Shown here piece after piece: positions 15,703-22,797 of a stretch of DNA of 23,806 nucleotides (the first letter of the stretch is position 1; each line of letters starts with the position of its first letter). The translations under genes were made by a program, and so were the position numbers. The notes under the pieces were generated by a model. The model searched no databases, was not told the origin of the DNA, and was given only the letters and a program-made list of their open reading frames with translations. The DNA comes from a virus: positions 1 to 23,806 of the IMG/VR virus record IMGVR_UViG_3300025128_000336. One strand, written 5' to 3'.

Positions 15703-16554
15703 TTAAACGTTGTCTGGAAACGCCACCTCATAAAGCTGTGTCAGGCGGTCGTTCAGAACCTTGTGTTCCGGGTGTCGAGTATCCATTAGACCCGGATTGT
15801 TTCTAATTTCAGCGATAGCCTCTTTGGCATCCTGTGGCGTCATGCCAAACTTACCGCTGCTTTCGGCTTCTTTAAACTGCGCGCCACTCGATAGCTCCGC
15901 ACCAATCTTAACAAAGGTGCGGATCATCTCGGGGTGATTGCCCAAGCCGGTTGTGTCTAAAATATTAAGCAGATTGTCGCTTCCAAATGCGCGCACTGCG
16001 CGCTTGGCTACAGCAATTTTGTCATCGTATGCGGTGCCGTATTCCTTTTTGACTTCTGTCGTCCAATCCTCAACCTGTCGCTGACTGTCAAGCGCTTGCG
16101 ATTGATGTTGGTCTAGCGCACGCTGCACAAAACCATCATGTAACTTCTGCGCCATGTGCGCTGGCAACTTTGCATCATGCGCGCTTTGGCGAAACCAATC
16201 ACTCAGGTCTTGGGAATAATTCTCCATACCTTCCGGTACTTTTAATTCATAACCATCGGCGGTTTCGGGAGTACCTAATTTATTCCACCCATCCCACTCG
16301 CCAATGTCTTGGTCGGCCTCTGGTAGCGCTAGACGCTCCTTGCCCATCGCTTTTTCTAAATTGACGTAGCTTTTCAGAACGTCATCTGCGCTCTGCCAGC
16401 CCTTGGCATCGACTACTTCTTTATAGTCTGCGCTTACCCAATCTGACTGCGTTAATTCCGTTGTTTCAATTGCTGGTGTTGTTTCAACTGCAACCACAGA
16501 TTCTGCGCTTGCAGCCTCTGGGTTCCCCGCTTCAGCGGACCCTAGTTCACTCAT
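15703..16554 (-). CDS. Scaffolding protein
   Basis: The 283-residue protein starts MSELGSAEAGNPEAASAE after AGGAGTTATTG; an upstream in-frame TTG is less likely. It has an acidic, Ala/Glu/Thr-rich disordered N-terminus, then the segment SADDVLKSYVNLEKAMGKERLALPEAD followed by ADGYELKVPEGM, the usual layout of T7-like scaffold proteins, then a helical middle (AHMAQKLHDGFVQRALDQHQ) and a C-terminus ending DRLTQLYEVAFPDNV. It directs assembly of the capsid shell and is removed afterwards. It overlaps the previous gene by 8 nt. A 125-nt gap with short dyads (for example TGCTG-GAAAGA-CAGCA) separates it from the capsid start; I see no convincing promoter there. Confidence 0.88.
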   Translation of the reverse strand: MSELGSAEAGNPEAASAESVVAVETTPAIETTELTQSDWVSADYKEVVDAKGWQSADDVLKSYVNLEKAMGKERLALPEADQDIGEWDGWNKLGTPETADGYELKVPEGMENYSQDLSDWFRQSAHDAKLPAHMAQKLHDGFVQRALDQHQSQALDSQRQVEDWTTEVKKEYGTAYDDKIAVAKRAVRAFGSDNLLNILDTTGLGNHPEMIRTFVKIGAELSSGAQFKEAESSGKFGMTPQDAKEAIAEIRNNPGLMDTRHPEHKVLNDRLTQLYEVAFPDNV

Positions 16555-16789
16555 CAATAACTCCTATTCCAATTTTCATTACTTGCTCGTCATCCAGACC
16601 CAGAAACGAAATAATGCGACGAACCATGTCGCGCGTTCCTTCCAGATGATGAACCTCTTCGGGCGACCTCACGCCTGTGACTTGAAACAAACCACTGGCT
16701 TTCATCATGTCGCGCAAAACTATTTGACCTTCCGGCACTGTCATAAAAACGTGACGGTAGCTCTCTACTAACTGCTTTTGACTCGTCAC
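16547..16789 (-). CDS. Bbp19-like small phage protein
   Basis: The 80-residue protein starts with GTG and reads VTSQKQLVESYRHVFMTVPEGQIVLRDMMKASGLF in total before a VHHLEGTRDMVRRIISFLGL helix. The YRxVF-x-PEG-x-x-VL-x-D start and the EGxRDxVxxI helix match the Bbp19-type family found beside portal and scaffold genes in many podoviruses. Its function is not known; it is usually in a head-assembly neighbourhood. The GTG start overlaps the portal stop as GTGA, so expression is likely coupled to portal. It overlaps the scaffold start by 8 nt. Confidence 0.75.
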   Translation of the reverse strand: MTSQKQLVESYRHVFMTVPEGQIVLRDMMKASGLFQVTGVRSPEEVHHLEGTRDMVRRIISFLGLDDEQVMKIGIGVIDE

Positions 16790-18399
16790 CGTTGTGCAGC
16801 CTGACTAATCTGGCTCACCTTCAGCGCAGCGTCTGCCGCCTGTGGTGCAGCCTCTAGTGCTTGCTGCATCTGTTGTTGTTGCGCTCGTTGGTTACGCGCA
16901 TTAGCTATGCTCTCCTCATCTTTGAGGATGCGTTGGGGCACGCCATTAACATCAGCAAGAACGCGCGTAATTTCATCAAAGTTAAAGTTGTCCATGACGC
17001 TAGGATCAACCGCTGCAATTGGCTGCACCATTTCTAGCGTGCGTAATATGCCGACACCCTCTTCCGACTTCATGGCACGGCTTAGAGGCGATACATATTC
17101 AACCTCATACTCTTGACCCAGCAGTACGTCGGGCGGCGGTGGCAACACACCTTGGCGACCAAGGATGCTAAACTCGCGCTCAATAAGTGGCCCAATTGTT
17201 TCACTTTGTTGCCGCCCAACCGTAGGCGCTAACAACGCACCTTTTTCTTGTGCGCGTTGCAACACTTCGGTTGCCGTCATTCTTGGACTATCAACAAGGA
17301 TCTGGAACAATGTCACCAAGAACGCATCGTTAATTGTGCGGCGGCGGCTCTCCATCATTTCTTCGCCAATGTCTGGACGGCCACCTGTATTCAATGGCTG
17401 GATAGGCGCTTGTTGGCGACCATCAAGTCTGGCAAACGTTGCGCCGCCGGGGCGCGTATTTACTGGCAGTATAACGCCGTCGTCGGCAATCAGCAGTGGC
17501 GGGTCCACCACCTTCTCGCCAGCGCGGATAACGACACGCGACATCGCCTGTAACATCTTGATATCAGGCAATACTATCATCGCGGGGCTACGCCCATACG
17601 TCTCGCGCGCGGTCGTAACATACCTGCTGATTATGTACGGGTTCTCCTCGAAACCCCCTTCCTCAATTAATTTTTTTGTTTTGCACTCATAGTACCCGCT
17701 ACCAAACTGCATGTTGACGCGGTCGCGTTGTGTATTGTCCCTGTCAGTGCGTGGGCCGACGACATGCAACAGTTCCACTTTTTCATCGGGTTTGTCGTTC
17801 GCCATTTCCAGCATTTTGTCGCTAAGATTGCCATCAGGAAACTTCATTGCAACTTGGCGCGCAGTCATGTTCATGCGCCGGAATACGGTATCGACAATGC
17901 CGTGTTCGTTTTCAGCAATGAATATGTCGGACAGATGCACTGAGCGATAGCGGAAGCCAGCGTCTAACTTCTCATCAACATACAAAGCGCCAGTGCCAAA
18001 CGCTCCAAGACTTAGGTATGTCTCATGCATCTGCGAAGCAAAGTTACTGCGCGGCGCATATCGATAGTGGAACATAACGCGCTCCACCTGATCAAAGTAT
18101 TCGCCTACTTCTGGCACTTGGTTAAGGCCGGGGTCACTGGCGCGCAGTGTGTGCCACTTGGCACCGCGCGGTGTTAGCAAAGACTCCACGGCAGCAGCGA
18201 AGCGCTCAAGTGCCAGTGCGCTCGTTGCATCATAAATTTTTTCTGTACGTTTATCGCCTGGAGTTTTGTCGCCGTTAAATTCGCTGCTGCGTGGCAGGAC
18301 TCGCTCTGCGATTTCTTCCCAGTGCGATTCCCAAGTTCCGCGCATACTCTTTAATCGCTCATAGCGTTTAAAGATTGCGTCAGTATCTTTGTAGTCCAT
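16786..18399 (-). CDS. Portal (head-tail connector) protein
   Basis: The 537-residue protein starts MDYKDTDAIFKRYERLKSM and continues with WEEIAERVLPRSSEF and LTPRGAKWHTLRASD, the pattern of the T7-like head-tail connector family (T7 gp8, 536 residues). Further family-like segments are LGAFGTGALYVDE, RSPAMIVLPDIKMLQAM and the Gln/Ala-rich C-terminus (NARNQRAQQQQMQQALEAA). It would form the dodecameric ring through which DNA is packaged and released. It overlaps the upstream 65-residue gene by TAATG. Confidence 0.93.
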   Translation of the reverse strand: MDYKDTDAIFKRYERLKSMRGTWESHWEEIAERVLPRSSEFNGDKTPGDKRTEKIYDATSALALERFAAAVESLLTPRGAKWHTLRASDPGLNQVPEVGEYFDQVERVMFHYRYAPRSNFASQMHETYLSLGAFGTGALYVDEKLDAGFRYRSVHLSDIFIAENEHGIVDTVFRRMNMTARQVAMKFPDGNLSDKMLEMANDKPDEKVELLHVVGPRTDRDNTQRDRVNMQFGSGYYECKTKKLIEEGGFEENPYIISRYVTTARETYGRSPAMIVLPDIKMLQAMSRVVIRAGEKVVDPPLLIADDGVILPVNTRPGGATFARLDGRQQAPIQPLNTGGRPDIGEEMMESRRRTINDAFLVTLFQILVDSPRMTATEVLQRAQEKGALLAPTVGRQQSETIGPLIEREFSILGRQGVLPPPPDVLLGQEYEVEYVSPLSRAMKSEEGVGILRTLEMVQPIAAVDPSVMDNFNFDEITRVLADVNGVPQRILKDEESIANARNQRAQQQQMQQALEAAPQAADAALKVSQISQAAQR

Positions 18400-18596
18400 T
18401 AAACACCTAGCATTGTTGTGCGTTGGATGGCTTGTGCGTCAGTATTGCGCGGCACACCCTGCATAATTGTTCTGCCTTGGTATGTGCCACCGCCGACAGT
18501 TGATTGCGCTTGGCGTTGTGCTTTAGCCAACCTTGAGCCGCTACTTGCTTCGGGCACCTTTGGCTGCGCGGTATCGTAGAGTTGTGGTGTACACAT
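18399..18596 (-). CDS. Small hypothetical protein upstream of portal
   Basis: The 65-residue, Ser/Thr/Gln-rich and probably disordered protein starts MCTPQLYDTAQPKV and has a Gly-rich turn STVGGGTYQG. No domain is recognised. The ATG is 5 nt after the stop of the Lys-rich gene and has no strong SD, so it depends on coupling; its stop overlaps the portal start by TAATG. Such short, Gln/Ser-rich proteins with an MCxP start are frequent in this region of podovirus genomes and may be internal virion components. Confidence 0.65.
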   Translation of the reverse strand: MCTPQLYDTAQPKVPEASSGSRLAKAQRQAQSTVGGGTYQGRTIMQGVPRNTDAQAIQRTTMLGV

Positions 18597-18601
18597 AAGA
18601 G

Positions 18602-18691
18602 CTATTTCTTTGCTTTCTTCTTTTTGGTTATCGGCTTCTTTTTGGGTGGACGACCCTTCTTGCTACCGTAAGTGCCTTTACCTTTGGGCAT
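18602..18691 (-). CDS. 29-residue Lys-rich basic protein
   Basis: A complete small ORF follows AGGAG (7 nt spacing, sharing the TAG of the upstream gene) and encodes MPKGKGTYGSKKGRPPKK and then a Lys-rich tail ending KKKKAKK. The GTYGSKxGRPPKK motif recurs in small proteins of marine podoviruses in my recollection. Its net charge is strongly positive (about half Lys/Arg), so nucleic-acid binding, for instance in the virion core, is plausible but not shown. The perfect SD and lack of intergenic space argue that it is a real gene. Confidence 0.8.
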   Translation of the reverse strand: MPKGKGTYGSKKGRPPKKKPITKKKKAKK

Positions 18692-18700
18692 GGCTATCTC

Positions 18701-18916
18701 CTACGCACCCAGCAAGGATTTAGAACCAGTGTTCGCGTCTTCAGTAACGCCTTGACCGCCCGTCATTAAAGTGGACTGCCTACCGGCGGCAAGTTGACGC
18801 CGACGCCTTGAATCACGATTTGCCTGACTAACGGCTGGATCATCGCGCGCCGGAACTGAGATAGGCGGCGGCGGTGGTGGGGGCCGATCATTGCTGGGTT
18901 GCGTAGGACCACACAT
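18701..18916 (-). CDS. Small Pro-rich hypothetical protein
   Basis: The 71-residue protein starts MCGPTQPSNDRPPPPPPP; that ATG is chosen over an earlier one seven codons upstream because SD GGAG lies 9 nt before it. Seven consecutive prolines are followed by a basic segment RDSRRRRQLAAGRQS and a Gly/Thr-rich tail ending GSKSLLGA. It appears disordered. The SD lies in the last codons of the upstream gene and the start is one base after that gene's TAA. The function is unknown; position before portal suggests a minor head or core protein. Confidence 0.7.
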   Translation of the reverse strand: MCGPTQPSNDRPPPPPPPISVPARDDPAVSQANRDSRRRRQLAAGRQSTLMTGGQGVTEDANTGSKSLLGA

Positions 18917-18917
18917 A

Positions 18918-19394
18918 TTAAATCTCCTGATACTCACTTCTTAACCAACGGAACATGAAGTAGGTGCGCGCGTTTGCACCATACTCCTCAATCTCCGATT
19001 CCTTTTTGGCTCCTAAAAACTTGAGCCATGCGTGCGCGTCCGTATGCGTATCGAGGGCGCGGCACTCTAGCCGATTGGCCCCCATGTCATACAGATAACG
19101 CGACATTGTTCTCTTGATATGTTTTGTCACCGTGCCGCTAACAAGCGACCAATCATCAGTGGCAAACATGAACACTTGCCAGCATGTCAGCGCCGTCTCT
19201 GATGCGCCAAACACACTGACCGGCTTACCGTCTACGGATGCAATCTTTGCATAACTCGACATTGATGCGCGCAACGCTAAGTCTTCAGCAGATTTGATTA
19301 ACGGCCCAATCTCTTCAGCGTCCGACGCACGCATACGTCTGGCGACATAAACCGCTGATGCGTAATCTGCATCCTCAACTAAAACTGTCGGCAT
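18918..19394 (-). CDS. T7 gp13-like protein (GNAT-like fold)
   Basis: The 158-residue protein starts MPTVLVEDADYASAVYVARRMRASDAEEIG. The N-terminal RRMRASDAEEI helix, the GASETALTCWQVFMFATDDW core and the C-terminal NRLECRALDTHTDAHAWLKFLGAKKESEIEEYG resemble proteins of the gp13 type in podoviruses, which have an acetyltransferase-like shape but seem structural. T7 gp13 has 138 residues. The start lies inside the end of the large terminase gene (20-nt overlap), which is why the two are likely coupled. No acetyl-CoA-binding motif is clear, so I do not predict enzyme activity. Confidence 0.75.
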   Translation of the reverse strand: MPTVLVEDADYASAVYVARRMRASDAEEIGPLIKSAEDLALRASMSSYAKIASVDGKPVSVFGASETALTCWQVFMFATDDWSLVSGTVTKHIKRTMSRYLYDMGANRLECRALDTHTDAHAWLKFLGAKKESEIEEYGANARTYFMFRWLRSEYQEI

Positions 19395-20715
19395 AGTCGT
19401 TTTGGATAACGGGGTTGCCGTTGTGTAAACGTTGCGTGCGCGCCACGTCGCTCATTACATCTTCGTTATCTGCGTCGCGCATACCTACCGATAAATAACG
19501 AAAAGAATCAGCGCTATGAGAACTGTGATCATGGTTTGGCCGATCTCGCCAATCGTTGCGCTTTGCATCCCAAGCGCGATGGTATCCCCGTAAATACTTT
19601 AACCCCTGCGCGCACTTGTGGCGATCAAACCAGCAACGCGACAGCGTTGCACGCACCGCCTCAATGCCGTCTTGAACTGTGAGCTTGGGAACCACGGTAG
19701 GCCGCACACCCAAACCCATGAGCATTTCATACCGGCTCTTACCACTACCAAGTTCTCTGACCATAATGTCATGCGGAAAATAAAACCGATCATAATCATA
19801 TGGTCGGTTGTTTAATTCTTTGACGTAGTGATGCAGCCCCTCGCCGCTGGCCTCGTAGTAATCGATCAGCCTGATCTCACCCGTCCTTGAATACTCCTGG
19901 CTAAACCAGATTGCTGTGCTGTCTGCGACGCCTAGATCGAAGCTGACCGAAACCTTTAGATTAGGATCGTGCGGCACGTTAGTGATGCGACCATCGGTTT
20001 CTGCTAGGTCAAGCGCTGCGCCGTAGTAGCTGCCGCGCAATGCGGCAGACCAGTTGCACTCAAACTCCTGCTGGTATTGGGACTCATCCATAATAGCTCT
20101 GGCTGAATCCAGTTCCTCTTGCTTGAGGATTCCGGTTTCCGATGCCTTGAAAAGCATCGTGTACCAATCTTTATTGCCATCTTCTTGTTGCTGTAGAGCG
20201 TGGTCGTATATCTCCTTAAACTGGTTGTCTCCGCGCGGCGTTCCTATCCACAAACATTTACCCAGCCTATCGGTCAGGGCCGGTCGTATGACCTCTGGAT
20301 AAAGACGACTGTTCATGTCTGCGTATTCGTCCAGACACACTGAGTCTAAAAAAAGTCCGCGCAAGGCGTCAGCGGAATCGCCTCCGAGTAAATATATTCT
20401 CTTGTCGTCCGGTAGGTCGCACCGCAGTTCTGCTTCGTTAAACTTAACCTTTGGGATGACCGCTGCGTATTCTCTGAGGTACGCCCACGCTATTCGTTTA
20501 GCTGCCGTGTAGGTCGGGGCGATGTAAGCCCCCTGCGCTCTTGGTTGCTTGCACATAAGAATTTCGCGCAGTAAATGATTAAGCGCCATAACCGTTTTAC
20601 CAAAACGCCTGTGTGCAACGGCTACGCTAAAACGCTTTGCGTTTTGGTGAAACTCCTTCTGCAACGGTCGCGGCGTGTACGGTATGAGAACCTTTTGTTG
20701 TGCAATTTTACTCAT
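19375..20715 (-). CDS. Terminase large subunit (packaging ATPase/nuclease)
   Basis: The 446-residue protein has Walker A HRRFGKT at 35-41, Walker B hydrophobic-Asp-Glu LFLDSVCLDE at 121-130 and a coupling motif CLWIGTPRG at 154-162. The nuclease half contains SFDLGVADSTAIWF (Asp260 probable metal ligand) and HSSHSADSFRYL with Asp403. This is the full set for a headful or site-specific packaging motor. It starts 3 nt after the stop of the small subunit and has no strong SD, so translation is likely coupled. Length (446) is normal for this family. Confidence 0.94.
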   Translation of the reverse strand: MSKIAQQKVLIPYTPRPLQKEFHQNAKRFSVAVAHRRFGKTVMALNHLLREILMCKQPRAQGAYIAPTYTAAKRIAWAYLREYAAVIPKVKFNEAELRCDLPDDKRIYLLGGDSADALRGLFLDSVCLDEYADMNSRLYPEVIRPALTDRLGKCLWIGTPRGDNQFKEIYDHALQQQEDGNKDWYTMLFKASETGILKQEELDSARAIMDESQYQQEFECNWSAALRGSYYGAALDLAETDGRITNVPHDPNLKVSVSFDLGVADSTAIWFSQEYSRTGEIRLIDYYEASGEGLHHYVKELNNRPYDYDRFYFPHDIMVRELGSGKSRYEMLMGLGVRPTVVPKLTVQDGIEAVRATLSRCWFDRHKCAQGLKYLRGYHRAWDAKRNDWRDRPNHDHSSHSADSFRYLSVGMRDADNEDVMSDVARTQRLHNGNPVIQNDYADSFS

Positions 20716-20718
20716 ACA

Positions 20719-21270
20719 TCAATGCACTTTGTTGCTGCCGACCAGCTTGGCTGTATCCGCAGGGTCATGCTCAATCGTTGTGCCTTCCGGCGTGTCGCTG
20801 CCCCACATCAAAATGATTGAGCCGCCACCCTCGACATCCTCTTGCTTATGGCGTACACCGCGCGGCTGCATTTTTGAGAACGTCCATTTCTTGGTGTCTA
20901 CTTCCAAGCGGCGGCGCTGTATCTCTGCATGTGTTAGCTTTGGGTCCATGCCTTCCGGCAACGGCATTGCTGCAAGGTCGTGCATCTCATCGGCTAACAC
21001 CTCTGCGCCGATGGCGCGTGCGCGCGCATACATTTCGTAAAAATCTTCGTCGCGTTGCACCTTCTGCAAAACGGTCGTCCACATCGGCATCTTGTGGTCT
21101 GCGGTTGTTATGGAGCGCAGACTTTTGCCTTTCGCAAGCTCATCACAAACGCGCTGCATTAGCGCCTTGGTTAGTTTCTTGCGCTTGCGTTTCTGTTTGC
21201 GCTCAGTGGTGCGTACTACCGCTTCATCGTCAGGTGCAGGGTTGACGATATCAATTGGTTTTTTGGGCAT
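20719..21270 (-). CDS. Terminase small subunit
   Basis: From the ATG at 21270 the protein has 183 residues, starting MPKKPIDIVNPAPDDEAVV. A basic linker RKQKRKRKKLT leads to a DNA-binding helix-turn-helix (ALMQRVCDELAKGKSLRSIT), then YEMYARARAIGAEVLADEMHDLAA, which is typical of podovirus/siphovirus small-terminase proteins. It should bind the packaging site and load the large subunit. An upstream TTG at 21303 gives 11 more residues but would be inside a terminator hairpin. No SD is visible just before the ATG; a GAGAGGGGG stretch sits beyond the hairpin. Confidence 0.85.
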   Translation of the reverse strand: MPKKPIDIVNPAPDDEAVVRTTERKQKRKRKKLTKALMQRVCDELAKGKSLRSITTADHKMPMWTTVLQKVQRDEDFYEMYARARAIGAEVLADEMHDLAAMPLPEGMDPKLTHAEIQRRRLEVDTKKWTFSKMQPRGVRHKQEDVEGGGSIILMWGSDTPEGTTIEHDPADTAKLVGSNKVH

Positions 21271-21294
21271 AAAAAAAGGCCGACAGAATCGGCC
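21271..21294 (-). terminator. Terminator-like hairpin abutting the small-terminase ATG
   Basis: Read on the minus strand, GGCCGA-TTCTG-TCGGCC (21294-21278) is followed by seven T and then the ATG of the small terminase. It is a good intrinsic terminator and separates the 151-residue HTH gene from the packaging genes, and may also bring the upstream GAGGGGG stretch close to the start codon. Confidence 0.82.
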
Positions 21295-21337
21295 CCCTCT
21301 CAAAAATTCGCGTCAATGCCCCAAAGCGTAATTTTTT

Positions 21338-21793
21338 CTAACCTGTTTTCGTACGTTTGGCAACACTATTCTGCAAATTATACCAGAGGCTCAAAATGGC
21401 ACCCTCAAAGCGTCTTTTGACGGTTTGGGGGTGTAGGCCAATTATTCGCCCTATGCGGCTCCATGACGGTCCTCGCTGCCGTTTGACGGCACTATGAGCC
21501 GCTGCCCAGATTAACTTTGCGTCATCGACGGTAAGGCGCATTGTTAGCTGGAGCGCCCAATCGTAGTTTCGGATTGCTGATGCGGTTGCTGGGCCGGGGT
21601 TTACCTTGGCGTCGGTGTAGCCGTATGCCATGCCGGGGTCGTTGGCGACTTCGGGCCACTTGGCTTTAACCCTCAAATCATATGCTCTTGGCAAGCGGCG
21701 CTCTGTGTCGGCGGCTTCGAAGAATAAACCGGCGAGGTCGTCCACGCCTTTGCAGTGCTTTAGGACGACTTCTGCTAGGTAAGTATCGCTCAT
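21338..21793 (-). CDS. HTH-containing protein, possible DUF6362-type regulator
   Basis: The 151-residue protein starts MSDTYLAEVVLKHCKG after SD GAGGAT and is the first gene of the leftward operon. The C-terminal half contains SWSRIGRIIGLHPQTVKRR (about 110-128), a clear helix-turn-helix of the resolvase or sigma-region type, preceded by LTVDDAKLIWAAAH. The arrangement resembles the DUF6362-type proteins of alphaproteobacterial phages as I recall; the family name should be checked. Its place next to the terminase genes and the packaging region suggests a regulator or packaging-related DNA-binding factor. Confidence 0.72.
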   Translation of the reverse strand: MSDTYLAEVVLKHCKGVDDLAGLFFEAADTERRLPRAYDLRVKAKWPEVANDPGMAYGYTDAKVNPGPATASAIRNYDWALQLTMRLTVDDAKLIWAAAHSAVKRQRGPSWSRIGRIIGLHPQTVKRRFEGAILSLWYNLQNSVAKRTKTG

Positions 21794-21867
21794 TTGCGTT
21801 TATCCTCAATTTGTTATTAGAAAAAACGTGGTGTCAGTCAGACCGAGCATGGGACCAATTTTTGTTT

Positions 21868-21917
21868 GGCGGCGCGGCGGGGGTGGCACCCCTCCAAAAT
21901 GACCCCCCGGCCCCCGG
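21868..21917. other. GC-rich dyad block, candidate cos/pac site
   Basis: The block is almost entirely G and C apart from a short AT patch. It contains GGGGT-GGC-ACCCC (21880-21892) and CCGG-CCC-CCGG (21907-21917), and starts with GGCGGCGCGGCGGGGG. It sits in noncoding DNA just upstream of the HTH and terminase genes, where cos or pac sites usually lie. This is position and composition only; no end sequence is visible. Confidence 0.35.
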
Positions 21918-22075
21918 TTTTAAAGGAATAAATAATGTTTTTCGGTGCGGTATTTGTGCAGCATCGGGCCAAGCTATTGACTTTGTTAGTGTGGGTTAAG
22001 GGTTGGCTACCTCTCACTCGATTTTGATTTGGTTTCGCGCGAAGTGCTACGCCGAGGCAGTCGCGAGCAGAAACC

Positions 22076-22107
22076 ATTATATAGCGAACCTGGGTCATTA
22101 TGCTCAA
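22076..22107 (-). promoter_or_regulatory. Leftward sigma70-like promoter for the late operon
   Basis: On the minus strand TTGAGC (22107-22102), an 18-nt spacer and TATATA (22083-22078), which runs on into TATATAAT, form a near-consensus promoter. It faces the HTH gene and the late operon, about 280 nt upstream of the first ATG. No other good promoter is seen upstream of the operon. Confidence 0.6.
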
Positions 22108-22159
22108 GGTGAGTATTTTTAACCAGGTAACACCTTTAATTATTTTTTTCATTTTTACC

Positions 22160-22189
22160 TTGACAACTACAACGTAATTGTAGCATACG
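22160..22189 (+). promoter_or_regulatory. Rightward early promoter with overlapping operator dyad
   Basis: TTGACA (22160-22165) is a perfect -35. A plausible -10 is TAGCAT (22181-22186, 15-nt spacing, preceded by TG as in an extended -10) or CATACG (22184-22189, 18-nt spacing). A perfect inverted repeat CTACAA-cgtaa-TTGTAG (22167-22183) lies in the spacer and reaches the -10, so a bound repressor would block polymerase. The 66-residue gene begins about 45 nt downstream. Confidence 0.62.
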
Positions 22190-22232
22190 TTTTTAGTAAT
22201 TATTTTTTACACCAAAATAAGGGAATAAATCA

Positions 22233-22433
22233 ATGACCACACGTTTATGGACGGCCAAAGAAGTAAAAGTAACTGTTAAGGGTTTACGGGACGCCGGATA
22301 TGAAATCATAAAAAAGGACAAATACACTTATTCAAGTAAAGAGGAATATGGCACCGGTCCTATATTTTATGCTGCAAAACATAGTGGCGGCAATTATCTA
22401 GTCCGGCATCATCCTGAATTATTTACATATTAA
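22233..22433 (+). CDS. Hypothetical early protein, 66 residues
   Basis: The first rightward gene starts MTTRLWTAKEVKVTVKGLRDAGYEI after AAGGGAATAAATCA. It is a small, basic protein with Tyr-rich stretches (DKYTYSSKEEYGTG, then IFYAAKHSGGNYLV). The sequence looks like a compact alpha/beta fold but no family is recognised. Position right after the repressible promoter makes it an early gene; possible roles include takeover of host functions. Confidence 0.7.
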   Translation: MTTRLWTAKEVKVTVKGLRDAGYEIIKKDKYTYSSKEEYGTGPIFYAAKHSGGNYLVRHHPELFTY

Positions 22434-22443
22434 AAATAAACTA

Positions 22444-22467
22444 GGGGAAGGTTTAACGGCCTTCCCC
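22444..22467. other. Perfect 8-bp hairpin between the first two early genes
   Basis: GGGGAAGG and CCTTCCCC (22444-22451, 22460-22467) enclose the loop TTTAACGG. On the plus strand no T-run follows, so it is more likely an mRNA stability or processing element than a terminator of the early genes. On the minus strand a T-rich stretch (TAGTTTATTTTTAA) follows, so it could stop leftward antisense transcription. Confidence 0.65.
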
Positions 22468-22503
22468 ATTACCACAACCAAAAGAAAACAAGGGAAAAAA
22501 TCA

Positions 22504-22749
22504 ATGGAAACCTATGAGATTACAATTCAAGAGGCGCTAAAGAATAAGCCTGAACTATTAGAAGAAGTGATGAAGGTGGTGAAATACAAAGAGTATGCAT
22601 TCAAATACGACAGAATGTTTGAAGAAGTCTCGAATGAACTTCTAGAAGAGGATCCTGGCAGGGATGCAGCTTTGATGGAGGAAACTGCGGAACGAATTAC
22701 AATCGAACGATTGGCGGAGGCTGGTTACAATCTTCCGAGAAGCATCTGA
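22504..22749 (+). CDS. Hypothetical early protein, 81 residues, acidic helical
   Basis: The protein starts METYEITIQEALKNKPELL after AAGGGAAAAAATCA, a leader nearly identical to that of the previous gene. It is helical and acidic (EEVMKVVKYKEYAFKYDRM, then EEDPGRDAALMEETAER) and ends GYNLPRSI. No family is recognised. It is probably cotranscribed with its neighbours; the next gene starts 48 nt later. Confidence 0.72.
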   Translation: METYEITIQEALKNKPELLEEVMKVVKYKEYAFKYDRMFEEVSNELLEEDPGRDAALMEETAERITIERLAEAGYNLPRSI

Positions 22750-22797
22750 AACCGCTTGGCTTGGAATAGTGATGAAGACAAAAAAGGACATAGAACA

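Larger units (their letters stand above)
21794..22232. other. Noncoding divergent intergenic region
   Basis: About 440 bases separate the leftward late genes from the rightward early genes. I see a leftward promoter, a rightward promoter with a dyad, and a GC-rich dyad block, listed separately. A 104-codon ORF on the minus strand (21838-22152) has no SD, an atypical composition and overlaps the promoter; I regard it as spurious. A leader of about 280 nt would precede the HTH gene. Confidence 0.7.

Noticed and set aside
22104-22150. Plus-strand terminator AAGGTG...CACCTT followed by a T-run
   Set aside because: The stem is short with a 19-nt loop, and no rightward gene ends upstream, so there is nothing for it to terminate.
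21838-22152. 104-codon minus-strand ORF in the divergent region
   Set aside because: No SD, mixed composition, covers the leftward promoter and GC-rich block; no recognisable protein features.
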